64,000 bases of DNA, from positions 26,326 through 90,325 of the forward strand of contig CAZAJF010000013.1 of assembly GCA_964485395.1 (NCBI GenBank), given 5' to 3'. The notes beneath the pieces are model-generated. The model was not told where the DNA came from and searched no databases. It saw only the letters and a program-made list of their open reading frames with translations. Numbering within the stretch: the stretch's first letter is position 1; the number at the start of each line of letters is the position of its first letter. Origin of the DNA: JANNSO01 sp964485395. GTDB taxonomy: Bacteria; Spirochaetota; Spirochaetia; Treponematales; UBA12059. The position numbers and the translations under genes were made by a program. Shown piece after piece: positions 25,315 through 33,513 of the stretch.

Positions 25315-25424
25315 GCACGGAGACACGGAGAACACGGAGAAAAGGGATGGGAAGGATGGTTGGGATGAAGACCTATTTGATAACTTTCCTTTTTTTCTTA
25401 CTCCGTATCTCCGTGCCTCCGTGC
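25315..25424. repeat. Inverted-repeat intergenic element, copy C
   Basis: Shortest of the three copies. GCACGGAGACACGGAGAA opens it and CTCCGTGCCTCCGTGC closes it at 25409-25424. The interior (GAAGGATGG, then CTATTTGATAACTTTCC and a T-run) is almost the same as in copy A. Confidence 0.85.
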
Positions 25425-25451
25425 TGCGTATTTCAAGGCGGTAAGCGATGA
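25356..25451 (+). CDS. Possible small hydrophobic leader ORF (copy C)
   Basis: From ATG 25356 (or 25365) the frame reads MVGMKTYLITFLFFLLRI and ends with TGA 25449-25451, overlapping the kinase ATG at 25448. Residues YLITFLFFLLR are the same as in copy A. If translated it would be a single-pass hydrophobic peptide of 28-31 residues, coupled to the soluble kinase that follows. Confidence 0.35.
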   Translation: MVGMKTYLITFLFFLLRISVPPCCVFQGGKR

Positions 25452-26620
25452 TCGATAACGAAAAACTTCGCAAGCGGGCCGAATTGGTCTCGCGGATAGA
25501 CAGCGAGGGAGAGGATGGCGCTGTCGAATCCCTCTCGCCCGAAGAACTGAAAACCGCCTTTCATGAATTGCGGGTATACCGGATAGAGCTGGAAATGCAG
25601 AATGAGGAGCTGCGGAAAACGCAGGGCGAACTGGAAGTATCCGAATCGCGGTTTTTTGATTTTTACGACCTGGCGCCCGTAGGGTATTGCAGCGTCAGCG
25701 AACAGGGCTTGATTCTCGAAGCCAATCTCACCGCCGCCAGGCTGCTCGATATTACGCGCGGAGAACTGACCAGTCAGCCTTTCTCCAGGTTCATCCTCGA
25801 GGAAGACCAGGATGTCTACTATCTGTATCGCAAACAGCTGGTCGGGGCCGACCAGCAGCAGGCCTGCGAACTGCGGATGGTCAGGCAGGGGGGCAGGATT
25901 TTTTACGCACGCCTCGTGTCCGTAATCGCAACGGGAAACGACGGTGCGCCGGTGTGCAGGATCGTACTGACGGACATTTCCGACCGCAAGCTCGCCGAGG
26001 AAAAGATAAATGCGCTTCTCGTGGAAAAGGAATTGACCCTCAAGGAAGTCCATCACCGGATAAAAAACAACATGAGAACCATGAAAATCATGCTGTCGCT
26101 CCAGGCCGAAACCATGAAGGATCCAGCCGCCGTCGCCGCGCTCGACGACGCAGGCGCGCGAATGGAAAGCATGGAGATCCTCTACGATAAACTGTACCGG
26201 GCCATCGATGTTTCCGAACTGTCCATAAGGGAATACCTTCCGTCCCTCATCGACGAGATCATGGCCAATTTCCCCGGGAACAAATCGGTAAAAGTCATAA
26301 AAAATATTGAAGACATCGTCGTAAACGCACGCAAGCTGCAATCGCTTGGCGTGATAATCAACGAACTCCTTACCAACATCATGAAGTACGCATTCGTCGA
26401 CAGGGCAGATGGAACGATTGCCGTATCGGTAACACTCGCAAAAGCAAGCGTCTCGGTAATCGTGGAAGACAACGGACGAGGCATGCCCGAATCCGTGAAC
26501 TTTACCGACTCCACGGGATTCGGATTGATGCTTGTGCAAACGCTCACCGCGCAGTTGGACGGAACAATCAGGATAGAGCGAGGCCGCGGCACGAAAATCG
26601 TACTGGAGTTCAAGCAATAA
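25448..26620 (+). CDS. Soluble PAS histidine kinase (HisKA_2 type), paralogue 3
   Basis: 390 residues. Layout matches paralogue 1: coiled N-terminus (HELRVYRIELEMQNEELRKT), one PAS domain (FYDLAPVGYCSVSEQGLILE), the phospho-acceptor block LKEVHHRIKNNMRTMKIMLS, then HATPase_c (INELLTNIMKYAFVD, VEDNGRGMPE, TGFGLMLVQ). It is the last gene of the sensory run and is followed by a strong terminator. Cytosolic. The three kinases probably arose by tandem duplication together with their upstream repeats. Confidence 0.93.
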   Translation: MIDNEKLRKRAELVSRIDSEGEDGAVESLSPEELKTAFHELRVYRIELEMQNEELRKTQGELEVSESRFFDFYDLAPVGYCSVSEQGLILEANLTAARLLDITRGELTSQPFSRFILEEDQDVYYLYRKQLVGADQQQACELRMVRQGGRIFYARLVSVIATGNDGAPVCRIVLTDISDRKLAEEKINALLVEKELTLKEVHHRIKNNMRTMKIMLSLQAETMKDPAAVAALDDAGARMESMEILYDKLYRAIDVSELSIREYLPSLIDEIMANFPGNKSVKVIKNIEDIVVNARKLQSLGVIINELLTNIMKYAFVDRADGTIAVSVTLAKASVSVIVEDNGRGMPESVNFTDSTGFGLMLVQTLTAQLDGTIRIERGRGTKIVLEFKQ

Positions 26621-26658
26621 AAAACCTGCAGTTCCCTAGAAGGTTCCGCAGGTTTTTT
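26619..26658. terminator. Strong bidirectional intrinsic terminator
   Basis: AAAAAACCTGC at 26619-26629 pairs perfectly with GCAGGTTTTTT at 26648-26658. The GC-bearing stem has a T-run on the right and an A-run on the left, so it can end both the kinase genes (+) and the convergent helicase gene (-), whose stop is at 26677. Confidence 0.9.
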
Positions 26659-26676
26659 CTTGGCATTCGGTATGTT

Positions 26677-28452
26677 CTATTCAGGTTTCTTTTTCTTGCC
26701 GAACAGGTTTTTCAACTTGTCCAGGATTCCGGGCTTTTTGGCCGCAGTGCCTTTAGGCTCGTGGTTCCCGCGGTTTCCGCCTTGAGCGGCCGCAGGTGCC
26801 GGGCCTCGCCTGGCTTGGCCGGATTTAGCGCGATCCTGCTTCGGCGCGCCGGTTTCCGGTCCCGAGTATTTTTCCTTGTAACGCCTCATGCGCTCTTCGC
26901 TGCTCACGGCGTAAGGGTTGCCGTGCTGCGCGGCCGGCGTCCCCGATTGCGCTCTTGCGGGTACGGCCGGTTTACCCGTAGGGGAGGCCTGCCTGCCTGC
27001 CTGCCGATTGTCGGGCCGTCTGGTTTCGTTGCCCTTTATTTCCGTGCGCCGGATCTCCGTGCGTCGGGTGTCGCCCGCCGTGCGCTGGGTGTTTGCGCCT
27101 TGGCTATTCGGTCTGTCGCCGGAAGCGGCCCTGGCTGCGGGTCTGTCCGCCTGCCTTTCGGGCCTGCCTGTCGCCGGCCGCGGACCGCGGCTCTTGAAGT
27201 CGTCGCGGTGCCTCGTGTCCTTGCCGCCGGAAGTGCGCTCGAAAGAGCGGCGCGGATTGCGTTCGCCGGGTTTTGCGCGGTCGTGGCTATGGCCGAACCG
27301 TACCCCGGCGCTTTTGTCCTCCGCTATGATATCTTCGCTGACGGGCAGCACGGGAATCCGCGTCTCTATGTATTTCTCGATGGCGGGCAGGCCGTACACG
27401 AATTTCTCGCAGGCCAGTGTGATTGCCTTGCCCGAGGCGCCCGCGCGGGCCGTGCGGCCGATGCGGTGCACGTATGACTCCGGGTCCATGGGAACGTCGT
27501 AGTTGATGACGAGGTCCAGGGCGTTCACGTCCAGGCCGCGGGCGGCTACGTCGGTGGCCACGAGAATGGCGACTTTGCCTTCCTTGAGCTTGTTGATTAC
27601 CTGGAGGCGCTTGGCCTGCGGCAGGTCGCCCATGATGTACTCGCATTCGAAGCCGTTTATGCCCAGGCGTCGGGCCACTTCTTCCGCCATGAACTTTTGG
27701 TTACAGAATATTAATGCGCTCTTGGCCTTTTCCCGGGCGAGAAGCCCGAGCAGCACGCGCATCTTCTCGTGGGCGCCCACGTGGTAGAGTTCCTGGGTTA
27801 CCAGGTCCACGGTTACGGTTTCCGATACTATTACGATTTCCTTCGGCTCGCTCATGTATTCCCACGCCAGGTTCTTGATGCGGAAATTGAGCGTCGCCGA
27901 GAACAGGAAGGTCTGGCGGTCGCTCGGAGGCGGCAGATAGCGCAGGAGCTTGCGCAGGTCGTCGATGAATCCCATGTCGAACATGCGGTCGGCCTCGTCC
28001 ACCACGAGGAACCCTACCTCGCGCAGGAGCATCTTGCCCTGCTGCACGAGATCGATGATTCGCCCGGGCGTGCCGATCAGTATCTGCACGTTGTCCCTGA
28101 GGAGGTCCACCTGCGGCGTGTAGGACACTCCGCCGTAAAAGCATCCGATGCTCACGGGAAGGTAGCGGGCCAGCTTTTTGGCTTCTTCCTCGATCTGGAC
28201 CGCAAGTTCGCGCGTGGGCGCGATGATCAGGGCTTTTCTGTGGCGCAGGTCGTTGTTGGTCATGATACGCTGGAAAATGGAAATAAGGAAAGCGGCGGTC
28301 TTGCCTGTACCCGTTTGGGACTGGGCGTAGATGTCTTCCCCGAGGAACGAATGGGGGAAGGTAGCGGCCTGCACGGGCATACAGGAAATGTAGTTGGCGT
28401 CGGCGACTGCGCGCGCGATGTCCGGATGCAGGTTAAGTTCGGAATAATCCAT
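26677..28452 (-). CDS. DEAD-box ATP-dependent RNA helicase
   Basis: 591 residues from ATG 28452 (MDYSELNLHPDIARAV); an in-frame TTG 6 codons earlier is less likely. Helicase core motifs are visible: Q-motif MPVQAATFP, motif I AQSQTGTGKT (43-52), PTRELAVQ, motif II VVDEADRMFD, motif III SAT, then DVAARGLDV and HRIGRTARAG. After ~residue 380 comes a ~200-residue disordered tail rich in Arg, Gly, Pro and Gln, ending in a Lys-rich segment (LKNLFGKKKKPE). It is likely an RNA-binding extension as in RhlE/CsdA-type helicases. Unwinds RNA in ribosome assembly or mRNA decay; the exact substrate cannot be told. Confidence 0.93.
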   Translation of the reverse strand: MDYSELNLHPDIARAVADANYISCMPVQAATFPHSFLGEDIYAQSQTGTGKTAAFLISIFQRIMTNNDLRHRKALIIAPTRELAVQIEEEAKKLARYLPVSIGCFYGGVSYTPQVDLLRDNVQILIGTPGRIIDLVQQGKMLLREVGFLVVDEADRMFDMGFIDDLRKLLRYLPPPSDRQTFLFSATLNFRIKNLAWEYMSEPKEIVIVSETVTVDLVTQELYHVGAHEKMRVLLGLLAREKAKSALIFCNQKFMAEEVARRLGINGFECEYIMGDLPQAKRLQVINKLKEGKVAILVATDVAARGLDVNALDLVINYDVPMDPESYVHRIGRTARAGASGKAITLACEKFVYGLPAIEKYIETRIPVLPVSEDIIAEDKSAGVRFGHSHDRAKPGERNPRRSFERTSGGKDTRHRDDFKSRGPRPATGRPERQADRPAARAASGDRPNSQGANTQRTAGDTRRTEIRRTEIKGNETRRPDNRQAGRQASPTGKPAVPARAQSGTPAAQHGNPYAVSSEERMRRYKEKYSGPETGAPKQDRAKSGQARRGPAPAAAQGGNRGNHEPKGTAAKKPGILDKLKNLFGKKKKPE

Positions 28453-28480
28453 GTTGTGTACTCGATCCAAGTAAGGTATT

Positions 28481-28530
28481 GTAGGTAGAGGAAATTCAAT
28501 TCGTTTGTGAATTGAATTTCCTCTACCTAC
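28481..28530. repeat. Perfect 22-bp-stem inverted repeat upstream of divergent genes
   Basis: Arms 28481-28502 and 28509-28530 are perfectly complementary over 22 bp with a 6-nt loop (GTTTGT). The inner half of each arm carries AAATTCAATTC and its complement, shared with the next palindrome and with the site at 60885. It lies between the helicase start and the 28616 gene. It may serve as a transcription barrier or a protein-binding site. Confidence 0.85.
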
Positions 28531-28533
28531 ATG

Positions 28534-28561
28534 AAATTCAATTCGTTTACGAATTGAATTA
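28534..28561. promoter_or_regulatory. AAATTCAATT-type palindrome (operator candidate)
   Basis: AATTCAATTC-GTTTAC-GAATTGAATT: 10-bp arms at 28535-28544 and 28551-28560. It repeats the core of the adjacent 22-bp hairpin and closely resembles the palindrome 60885-60912 beside the hcp/Rrf2 genes. If the latter is a regulator site, the 28616 operon may belong to the same regulon. Confidence 0.45.
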
Positions 28562-28615
28562 GACCTATAAAGTACTCTATGCAGGCAATATTGTTAAGTA
28601 GTCCAGGGAGGATAA

Positions 28616-30070
28616 ATGAAGAAACTTGTGCTATTCGTAGCGCTACTGTGCGTTTCCTTTGCGTTGTTCGCTTGGAACGACCACGACCAACTCAATTACT
28701 ACGCCCTGGTTGGCCAAACATATGCTAAAGAAACCGTTTCCGTAGAGGAGTTGCTATCTTTCCTTGAGGCAGAAAAGGCCGGGTTGGCCGTAATGCTCGC
28801 TGAATTTGAGCGCAGTGAGGTGAAAAACAATCCGGGATATCCGGCATTGCCCGCCAATCTAGCCTTTGATCCTTCCCTGAGCGGAACGGCGTTGCTCAAC
28901 TCTTTCATAGCGGCGATACGGGTAAATCCCGACCGGCCTTTCCTTCTTTTCATCCAGCCTGCCGCAGGTCTTGCCCGGAATCCAACCCGTGAGCAATTGG
29001 CGGTCTCGGACGTGGATATGTTCAAGGCTTTGTTTCCAAACCAGCCTTTCGAGAAAATTCACGAGGGCGATACTGTCGGCCTGCTGGAAGTGCTTACCAG
29101 CGCTTCGGACGAGCCGGATTACGGCATGGACATCGGTTTATATGAAGACAACAAGACCGCCTCGGGATCCCGCTATGGCATGGGAAACCAGCCTTTCGGA
29201 AACCCGGCGCTGACTTACGGCAGCCAGGCCCCGTTTCACATGGCGTTCCCCTGGGAAGATCCCGTGCTGAACCTTGCGGCTTCCTGGATCAAGGAAGGGC
29301 GCGCGGGGTATCGGGTTTCGCAGTATACGAGTCTCTCGCGATATGCTTTGGCGACGGGCCATGCCTACTGGGCTTACCGTTTCGCCGGGTGGGCCTTGCA
29401 CTACCTCGAGGACATGGCGCAGCCGTATCACGCTACCCTCATGCCGGGGAAAAGCGCCTTTGGACTCCTGGCTCTCAACTCGCTGGGCTCGAAAGCGGAC
29501 AGGGACGCCGCGGTCGTGCTTCTCTCAAACCGGCATCTTGTCATCGAAGATTATTTTTACCGCGTGCTTTCCGTCGGTGCGACCGGCGCCGATGCGGACG
29601 CTAAACGCGTAATTGACGCTCTGAGCTCGGATAAAACCGGTTCAAAGGCCGTTCCGTTCCGGGAGGGCTATGCCTACGACGTAATCGCCAGGAAGGCAAA
29701 AAAGGAAGCTTCCGCCCTCGATGGGCTCATCAAGGCTACCTTTCCCGCGCGCTATGTCAACGATCCCTCATACGATTACGGCGCGGATCCGGATTACCTT
29801 TTGTACGACACGAAGGCTGCCGCAAAAGCCGCGCCTCAGAAAACCGCGGTGGCAATGGGCGCCATCGGCGAAATTATATTCTCGGACATAGGCATGTATG
29901 CGCGCTCCTATATGGACTATATCCGATCGCCGAAAGATACCGTTTTAGCGGCTAAAAAAACGCCGTCTGATCTTCGCGGATTTTTGTATATTCTCGGCTT
30001 GGCGATCTTTGTCACCGGCGTTGTATTTCTGATACGCATGGTAAAGAGGCGAAAAGGAAGTAGCAAGTGA
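28616..30070 (+). CDS. Zinc-dependent phospholipase C/S1-P1 nuclease-like membrane-anchored protein
   Basis: 484 residues, start at 28616 after AGGGAGGATAA. Signal peptide MKKLVLFVALLCVSFALFA, predicted cut before Trp20 (WNDHDQLNYYAL). In this trinuclear-zinc fold the mature N-terminal Trp is itself a zinc ligand, and here it is followed by His-Asp. Other ligand-like blocks are TGHAYWAYRFAGWALHYLED with MAQPYHATLMPG, matching the HxxxHxxxD...PxH pattern. A C-terminal transmembrane helix (about 455-475) is followed by basic residues, so the enzyme faces the periplasm. Likely cleaves phospholipids or nucleic acid; the substrate is not certain. First gene of a three-gene operon. Confidence 0.7.
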   Translation: MKKLVLFVALLCVSFALFAWNDHDQLNYYALVGQTYAKETVSVEELLSFLEAEKAGLAVMLAEFERSEVKNNPGYPALPANLAFDPSLSGTALLNSFIAAIRVNPDRPFLLFIQPAAGLARNPTREQLAVSDVDMFKALFPNQPFEKIHEGDTVGLLEVLTSASDEPDYGMDIGLYEDNKTASGSRYGMGNQPFGNPALTYGSQAPFHMAFPWEDPVLNLAASWIKEGRAGYRVSQYTSLSRYALATGHAYWAYRFAGWALHYLEDMAQPYHATLMPGKSAFGLLALNSLGSKADRDAAVVLLSNRHLVIEDYFYRVLSVGATGADADAKRVIDALSSDKTGSKAVPFREGYAYDVIARKAKKEASALDGLIKATFPARYVNDPSYDYGADPDYLLYDTKAAAKAAPQKTAVAMGAIGEIIFSDIGMYARSYMDYIRSPKDTVLAAKKTPSDLRGFLYILGLAIFVTGVVFLIRMVKRRKGSSK

Positions 30071-31275
30071 ACCCCCGGTTTGCTTTTCTGGCGCTGGCGC
30101 TGTCGGCGCTGACTAGCCCGGTATTTTCGCAGACGCCGGCTGCAACGCAGACGCCTGTTCCTGTGGGTACGACGATGTCGGTCCTGTATTTTGAGAATAC
30201 GGCCAAGAATGCCGAGTACGACTGGTTGTCCAAAGGCTTGGCCGACATGGTGGCTACGGACCTCGCATCCGGCGCGGGAGTCGTGCTCGTGGAGCGCGAG
30301 CAGCTGGAAAAAGTGTTGCGGGAACTGGAGCTGGGTCTCTCGGGGCTGATAGACCCCAGCGGCGCTTCCGCGGTGGGAAAGCTCCTGGACGCGAAGATTC
30401 TGGTGTACGGCAGCTTCATACTTTCCGGCTCGCAGCTTCGGGTGGACGTCAAGGCGGTTCAGGCGGAGAGCGGCGCGATACTTTCCGCCGCGTCCTCCAC
30501 GAAGGGCAGCCAGGATGCGATCCTCGCCCAGCGCGAGATTTCGCAGAAACTCGCCGCCGGTCTCGGCATCCGCTTCGCCGCTCCGCTGGCCGAGCCGGTC
30601 AAGCTGGAGGCGGTAAAGAATTATTACCGCGGCGTTTCGCTGTTCGACCAGGGCAGATACGCCGACGCCCTCAAGCTGTTCAATGCCGCGCAGGGTCTCG
30701 ACCCTTCGTTCGGCAAGCCGGGCAAGGCCATCGAGGATGCCTACAAGTACCTCAAGGATTTTCGCAGGCAGCGCTACAGGCGCGAGATGAACGTTCTGGC
30801 GGCCAATATCGAATCCCTGAAAGCGCGCATCGGCCTCCGTGAATTCTATTCCTTCGCGGACATGATCACGGCTCCGGCAAAATTCGGATTCGCCGACGCC
30901 GCCGCGGCCAGCGCCGCTTATCAGCAGAATCCTTCCGTGTACTCAGGCGATACGCCCGTACAGGCCATCTGGAACCTGCAGTATATGTACTCCGACCTTC
31001 GCGGCAAGGCCATGGAATATTTCGAGGACGCCGTCCTGAACGAGTATTGCTGCGACCAGATACTCCTGTGGGCGGCCGCGGCCGAAAAGGCGTATCCCAA
31101 GGACGCGTTCCTTCCCGAAGTCTTATATAACCAGATTTTCGTGTACGTCGACAGGCAGCAGTGGCAGAACGCGCGCGACCTTTGCGAGCGCTTGATGGGC
31201 GATTATCCGGACTTCAGGATGATGTGGGCCGTTGAGGATTTTTACGAAAGGGCGCTGGAAAAACTCGGGGAGTGA
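30067..31275 (+). CDS. CsgG-like lipid-less exported protein with TPR region
   Basis: 402 residues. The GTG at 30067 overlaps the previous gene's TGA. Signal peptide to about residue 22 (ALSALTSPVFSQ), with no lipobox Cys. Residues ~35-180 match the CsgG/FlgT-like fold: SVLYFENTAKNAEYDWLSKG, LADMVATDLASG, LVEREQLEKVLRELEL and GKLLDAKILVYGSFILS. A TPR-like segment follows (NYYRGVSLFDQGRYADALKL), then further helical repeats. Such proteins are common in spirochaete periplasms and bind other envelope proteins. Without the lipid anchor it is not a curli pore in the strict sense. Coupled to the phospholipase-like gene. Confidence 0.75.
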   Translation: MNPRFAFLALALSALTSPVFSQTPAATQTPVPVGTTMSVLYFENTAKNAEYDWLSKGLADMVATDLASGAGVVLVEREQLEKVLRELELGLSGLIDPSGASAVGKLLDAKILVYGSFILSGSQLRVDVKAVQAESGAILSAASSTKGSQDAILAQREISQKLAAGLGIRFAAPLAEPVKLEAVKNYYRGVSLFDQGRYADALKLFNAAQGLDPSFGKPGKAIEDAYKYLKDFRRQRYRREMNVLAANIESLKARIGLREFYSFADMITAPAKFGFADAAAASAAYQQNPSVYSGDTPVQAIWNLQYMYSDLRGKAMEYFEDAVLNEYCCDQILLWAAAAEKAYPKDAFLPEVLYNQIFVYVDRQQWQNARDLCERLMGDYPDFRMMWAVEDFYERALEKLGE

Positions 31276-31277
31276 TT

Positions 31278-31874
31278 ATGCGGAACAAAAGTCGTTTTGA
31301 CCTGGAGCGGGGCGGTTCTCCCTGGAACGGATTTACCTCTACCTGCGCGGAGGAAGAAGCAGGGATGCATATCCGGGCTGCCGATTTTTCCTCGCGCGAG
31401 GCCGGAGTCCTGGAGTATCCGCCGAATTTGGCCTCGTTTTCCCGGGACGGGGCGCCTCTGTTGGCCTTGGAACGCGCGGCTCGACGCGTATTTGTGAATA
31501 AATTATACTTTACAGATATTGAGCGGGTGGACGCCACTCGCCTAGCTCCTGGAACGAAAATCCCGATGGGGCGCGTCCTGGCGGGCCCCGGTTCCGATGC
31601 CGGACTCGGCGCCAGCCTTAAGCTCGCGGAAGATCCGGATACCCTGTTCGCGTTCCTCATAGAATCGCATTTGATCCGCTGCATCGCGCATACGGACGCT
31701 TTCCTGGACATGGGACCGCTTCTGGTTGACGGGAAGCTCGCTTCCGCGACTTTTATCGGCGAGCACCATTATTACACAAGCCGGAGGGAAAGCTCCCGTT
31801 TGGCCTTTCTGATCGCGCTCGAAAAAACGCCTTCCGCCGGCGAAGGTTTGCTATGGGTGGAAGGTCTCGACTGA
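31278..31874 (+). CDS. Conserved-looking protein of unknown function
   Basis: 198 residues from ATG 31278, with GGGGAG 5-6 nt upstream; the GTG at 31272 overlaps that site. No signal peptide, membrane segment or known motif. Recognisable stretches are KIPMGRVLAGPGSDAGLGAS and TFIGEHHYYTSRRES. The latter contains paired His, but there is no complete metal site. It overlaps the end of the CsgG-like gene's region and is the last gene of that operon, in which it may assist the envelope proteins. Function not recognised. Confidence 0.65.
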   Translation: MRNKSRFDLERGGSPWNGFTSTCAEEEAGMHIRAADFSSREAGVLEYPPNLASFSRDGAPLLALERAARRVFVNKLYFTDIERVDATRLAPGTKIPMGRVLAGPGSDAGLGASLKLAEDPDTLFAFLIESHLIRCIAHTDAFLDMGPLLVDGKLASATFIGEHHYYTSRRESSRLAFLIALEKTPSAGEGLLWVEGLD

Positions 31875-31896
31875 TATCCTTTCGCTTGGATGGAGC

Positions 31897-32721
31897 TCAG
31901 TTTCCCGTGCTCGAGTAATGTTTAACGCCGAATTTCCATAGGGCGAGGGCCAGGCAAAAAAGCAACGGGCCTACGAGCGGCGTGAGGTACAGGAAACCCG
32001 TCCAAAAATGCGACATGTCCGCCTTTCGCAGGAAAAATTGCGCCGGAAAATAATTGATGAAGGCGAAAGGCACGATGTAGATCATGGCCTGCTGGATTAT
32101 TTTCGGAAAAATCCCGATGGGGTAGCCCGCGAATTTCCGGGCGTTGTAATAAAACATTTCTCGTAGATTCCCTGTTTTCACGAAGAAGAAACTGGCCGAG
32201 GCGGTAATGAGGAAAATGGCGGCCTGGATAAAAACCCCGCCGGCGATGGATAGGGCGGCGTAGCCGACGTTCAGGATCGTCCAGTCCACGTGAACCCGCG
32301 ATGCCGAACCGATGAAGAGGACCAGCCCGAGGCCTCCCTGCCCGATCGCCGCGAAGTAGTCGGAATCCCATGCCATAACCTGGAGAAGAAGCGGCCTCGG
32401 GCGCAGCAGAAAGCGGTCGAATTCCCCGGTCTGCACCAATTGCTCGAAATCCCTCAGGCCCGTGAAGCACAGTATGAACAATCCGTAGGTCAGGAATATG
32501 AAGCTGAAGAGGAAAAAGAGCTCGTCCGGGTTCCAGCCGTTGATTGACCCGAATTTTAGAAGTGAAAAATATATTATAATAATGCCGGAGGATTCCCTGA
32601 GGAACACCGCGCCGGACCTGAGCACCGCGTCCACCTTGTACTCGAACCATGTTTTTACGCTCAGTTTCGCGTATTTTACCATGAGTTGGAAGTTGTCCTT
32701 GAGCGTATCGGCAAGCCTCAT
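31897..32721 (-). CDS. ABC exporter permease (DUF990/ABC-2 type), second subunit
   Basis: 274 residues, start MRLADTLKDNFQLMVKYAKL, with six predicted membrane helices (for example SGIIIIYFSLLKFG, LFFLFSFIFLTYGLFILCF and PLVGPLLFCLALALWKFG). The conserved loop GEFDRFLLRPRPLLLQVMAWD is typical of the DUF990 (ABC2_membrane_6) family. It lies 3 nt after its partner permease, with the ATPase upstream, forming a complete ABC-2-type efflux system of unknown substrate. Relatives are common in spirochaetes and firmicutes. Confidence 0.9.
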   Translation of the reverse strand: MRLADTLKDNFQLMVKYAKLSVKTWFEYKVDAVLRSGAVFLRESSGIIIIYFSLLKFGSINGWNPDELFFLFSFIFLTYGLFILCFTGLRDFEQLVQTGEFDRFLLRPRPLLLQVMAWDSDYFAAIGQGGLGLVLFIGSASRVHVDWTILNVGYAALSIAGGVFIQAAIFLITASASFFFVKTGNLREMFYYNARKFAGYPIGIFPKIIQQAMIYIVPFAFINYFPAQFFLRKADMSHFWTGFLYLTPLVGPLLFCLALALWKFGVKHYSSTGN

Positions 32722-32724
32722 CGC

Positions 32725-33513
32725 TCAGCCTCCCTGCACGACAAGGCGTCGCGCCGCCCGCGACCACAGCAAGGCGGCAGCCACGTAAATGACGAGCGCC
32801 CAGGATGCCTGCCTGAAAAATGACGGCAGGATTTCGGAAGGAGGCGATTTTCCGAGATACAGCGAGACGGGGAAAAAATAGATGGATTCCAGGGGCGTGA
32901 GCCTGACGACGCGAAGGATCGGTTCAGGCATGAACCAGAGCGGGATGAGCAATCCGGAGAAAACGCCGACGATCACGTTTTTTATCGTGGAAATGCTCCA
33001 GACGTTTATTACCCAGAAGGAGCACAGCGAGACAAGGTAGCTGATCCCGGACAGGATAACGAAGCCCATGCACAGGCCCAGCAACGAGAGTAATAAATTC
33101 GTTACCGATGAAGGCGGGATGACTGGAATGTACAGGAGCGAAATTCCGAGGGCCGGCAGGAAATTTGAAAGCAGCCTGAAAGCGGCGTTGCCCGCGTTCT
33201 CCGCGAGAACCAAACCTCCGTATGAAACGGGCCTCAGCAGCTCGTTGGCTATGTCGCCGCTGCGGATTTTCCGCATTATTATGAAGTCGTCGAGCATGAA
33301 AGCGTTTGACAATCCAAGGCAGAGGACGAGGTTCGTGCTCACGGTCGCCAAGTCGATTCCCTCCATGGATGCCCTGCCGGCGTATAGTGATTTCCATATC
33401 GCTGTATAGACGAAAATCTGTACCAAGGTGCCCATAATACCGGCGACATAATCGAACCTGTAGGCGAAATGCTTTTTAAAGCAGTGCAGGAAATACTTAA
33501 AGTACGGAAGCAT
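32725..33513 (-). CDS. ABC exporter permease (DUF990/ABC-2 type), first subunit
   Basis: 262 residues, start MLPYFKYFLHCFKKHFAYRF at 33513, inside the last codons of the ATPase gene (17-nt overlap). Six predicted helices. The short cytoplasmic loop RSGDIANELLRPVSYGGLVL corresponds to the family's arginine/proline motif. It forms a heterodimer with the 31897 gene product. Confidence 0.9.
   Translation of the reverse strand: MLPYFKYFLHCFKKHFAYRFDYVAGIMGTLVQIFVYTAIWKSLYAGRASMEGIDLATVSTNLVLCLGLSNAFMLDDFIIMRKIRSGDIANELLRPVSYGGLVLAENAGNAAFRLLSNFLPALGISLLYIPVIPPSSVTNLLLSLLGLCMGFVILSGISYLVSLCSFWVINVWSISTIKNVIVGVFSGLLIPLWFMPEPILRVVRLTPLESIYFFPVSLYLGKSPPSEILPSFFRQASWALVIYVAAALLWSRAARRLVVQGG

Noticed and set aside
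21776..25447. CRISPR-like array from repeated CACGGAG units
   Set aside because: The units are 7-8 bp, contiguous, and arranged as inverted repeats in three separate gaps; there are no uniform spacers or cas genes.
26980..27010. Short TGCC tandem repeat as a phase-variation tract
   Set aside because: It lies inside the disordered tail of the helicase gene, with few units and no frame break; ordinary low-complexity coding sequence.
30067..31275. Curli pore gene working with the island's secreted peptide
   Set aside because: The protein has a CsgG-like domain but no lipobox, is 25 kb away, and similar proteins are common in spirochaetes; nothing links it to the C39 system.
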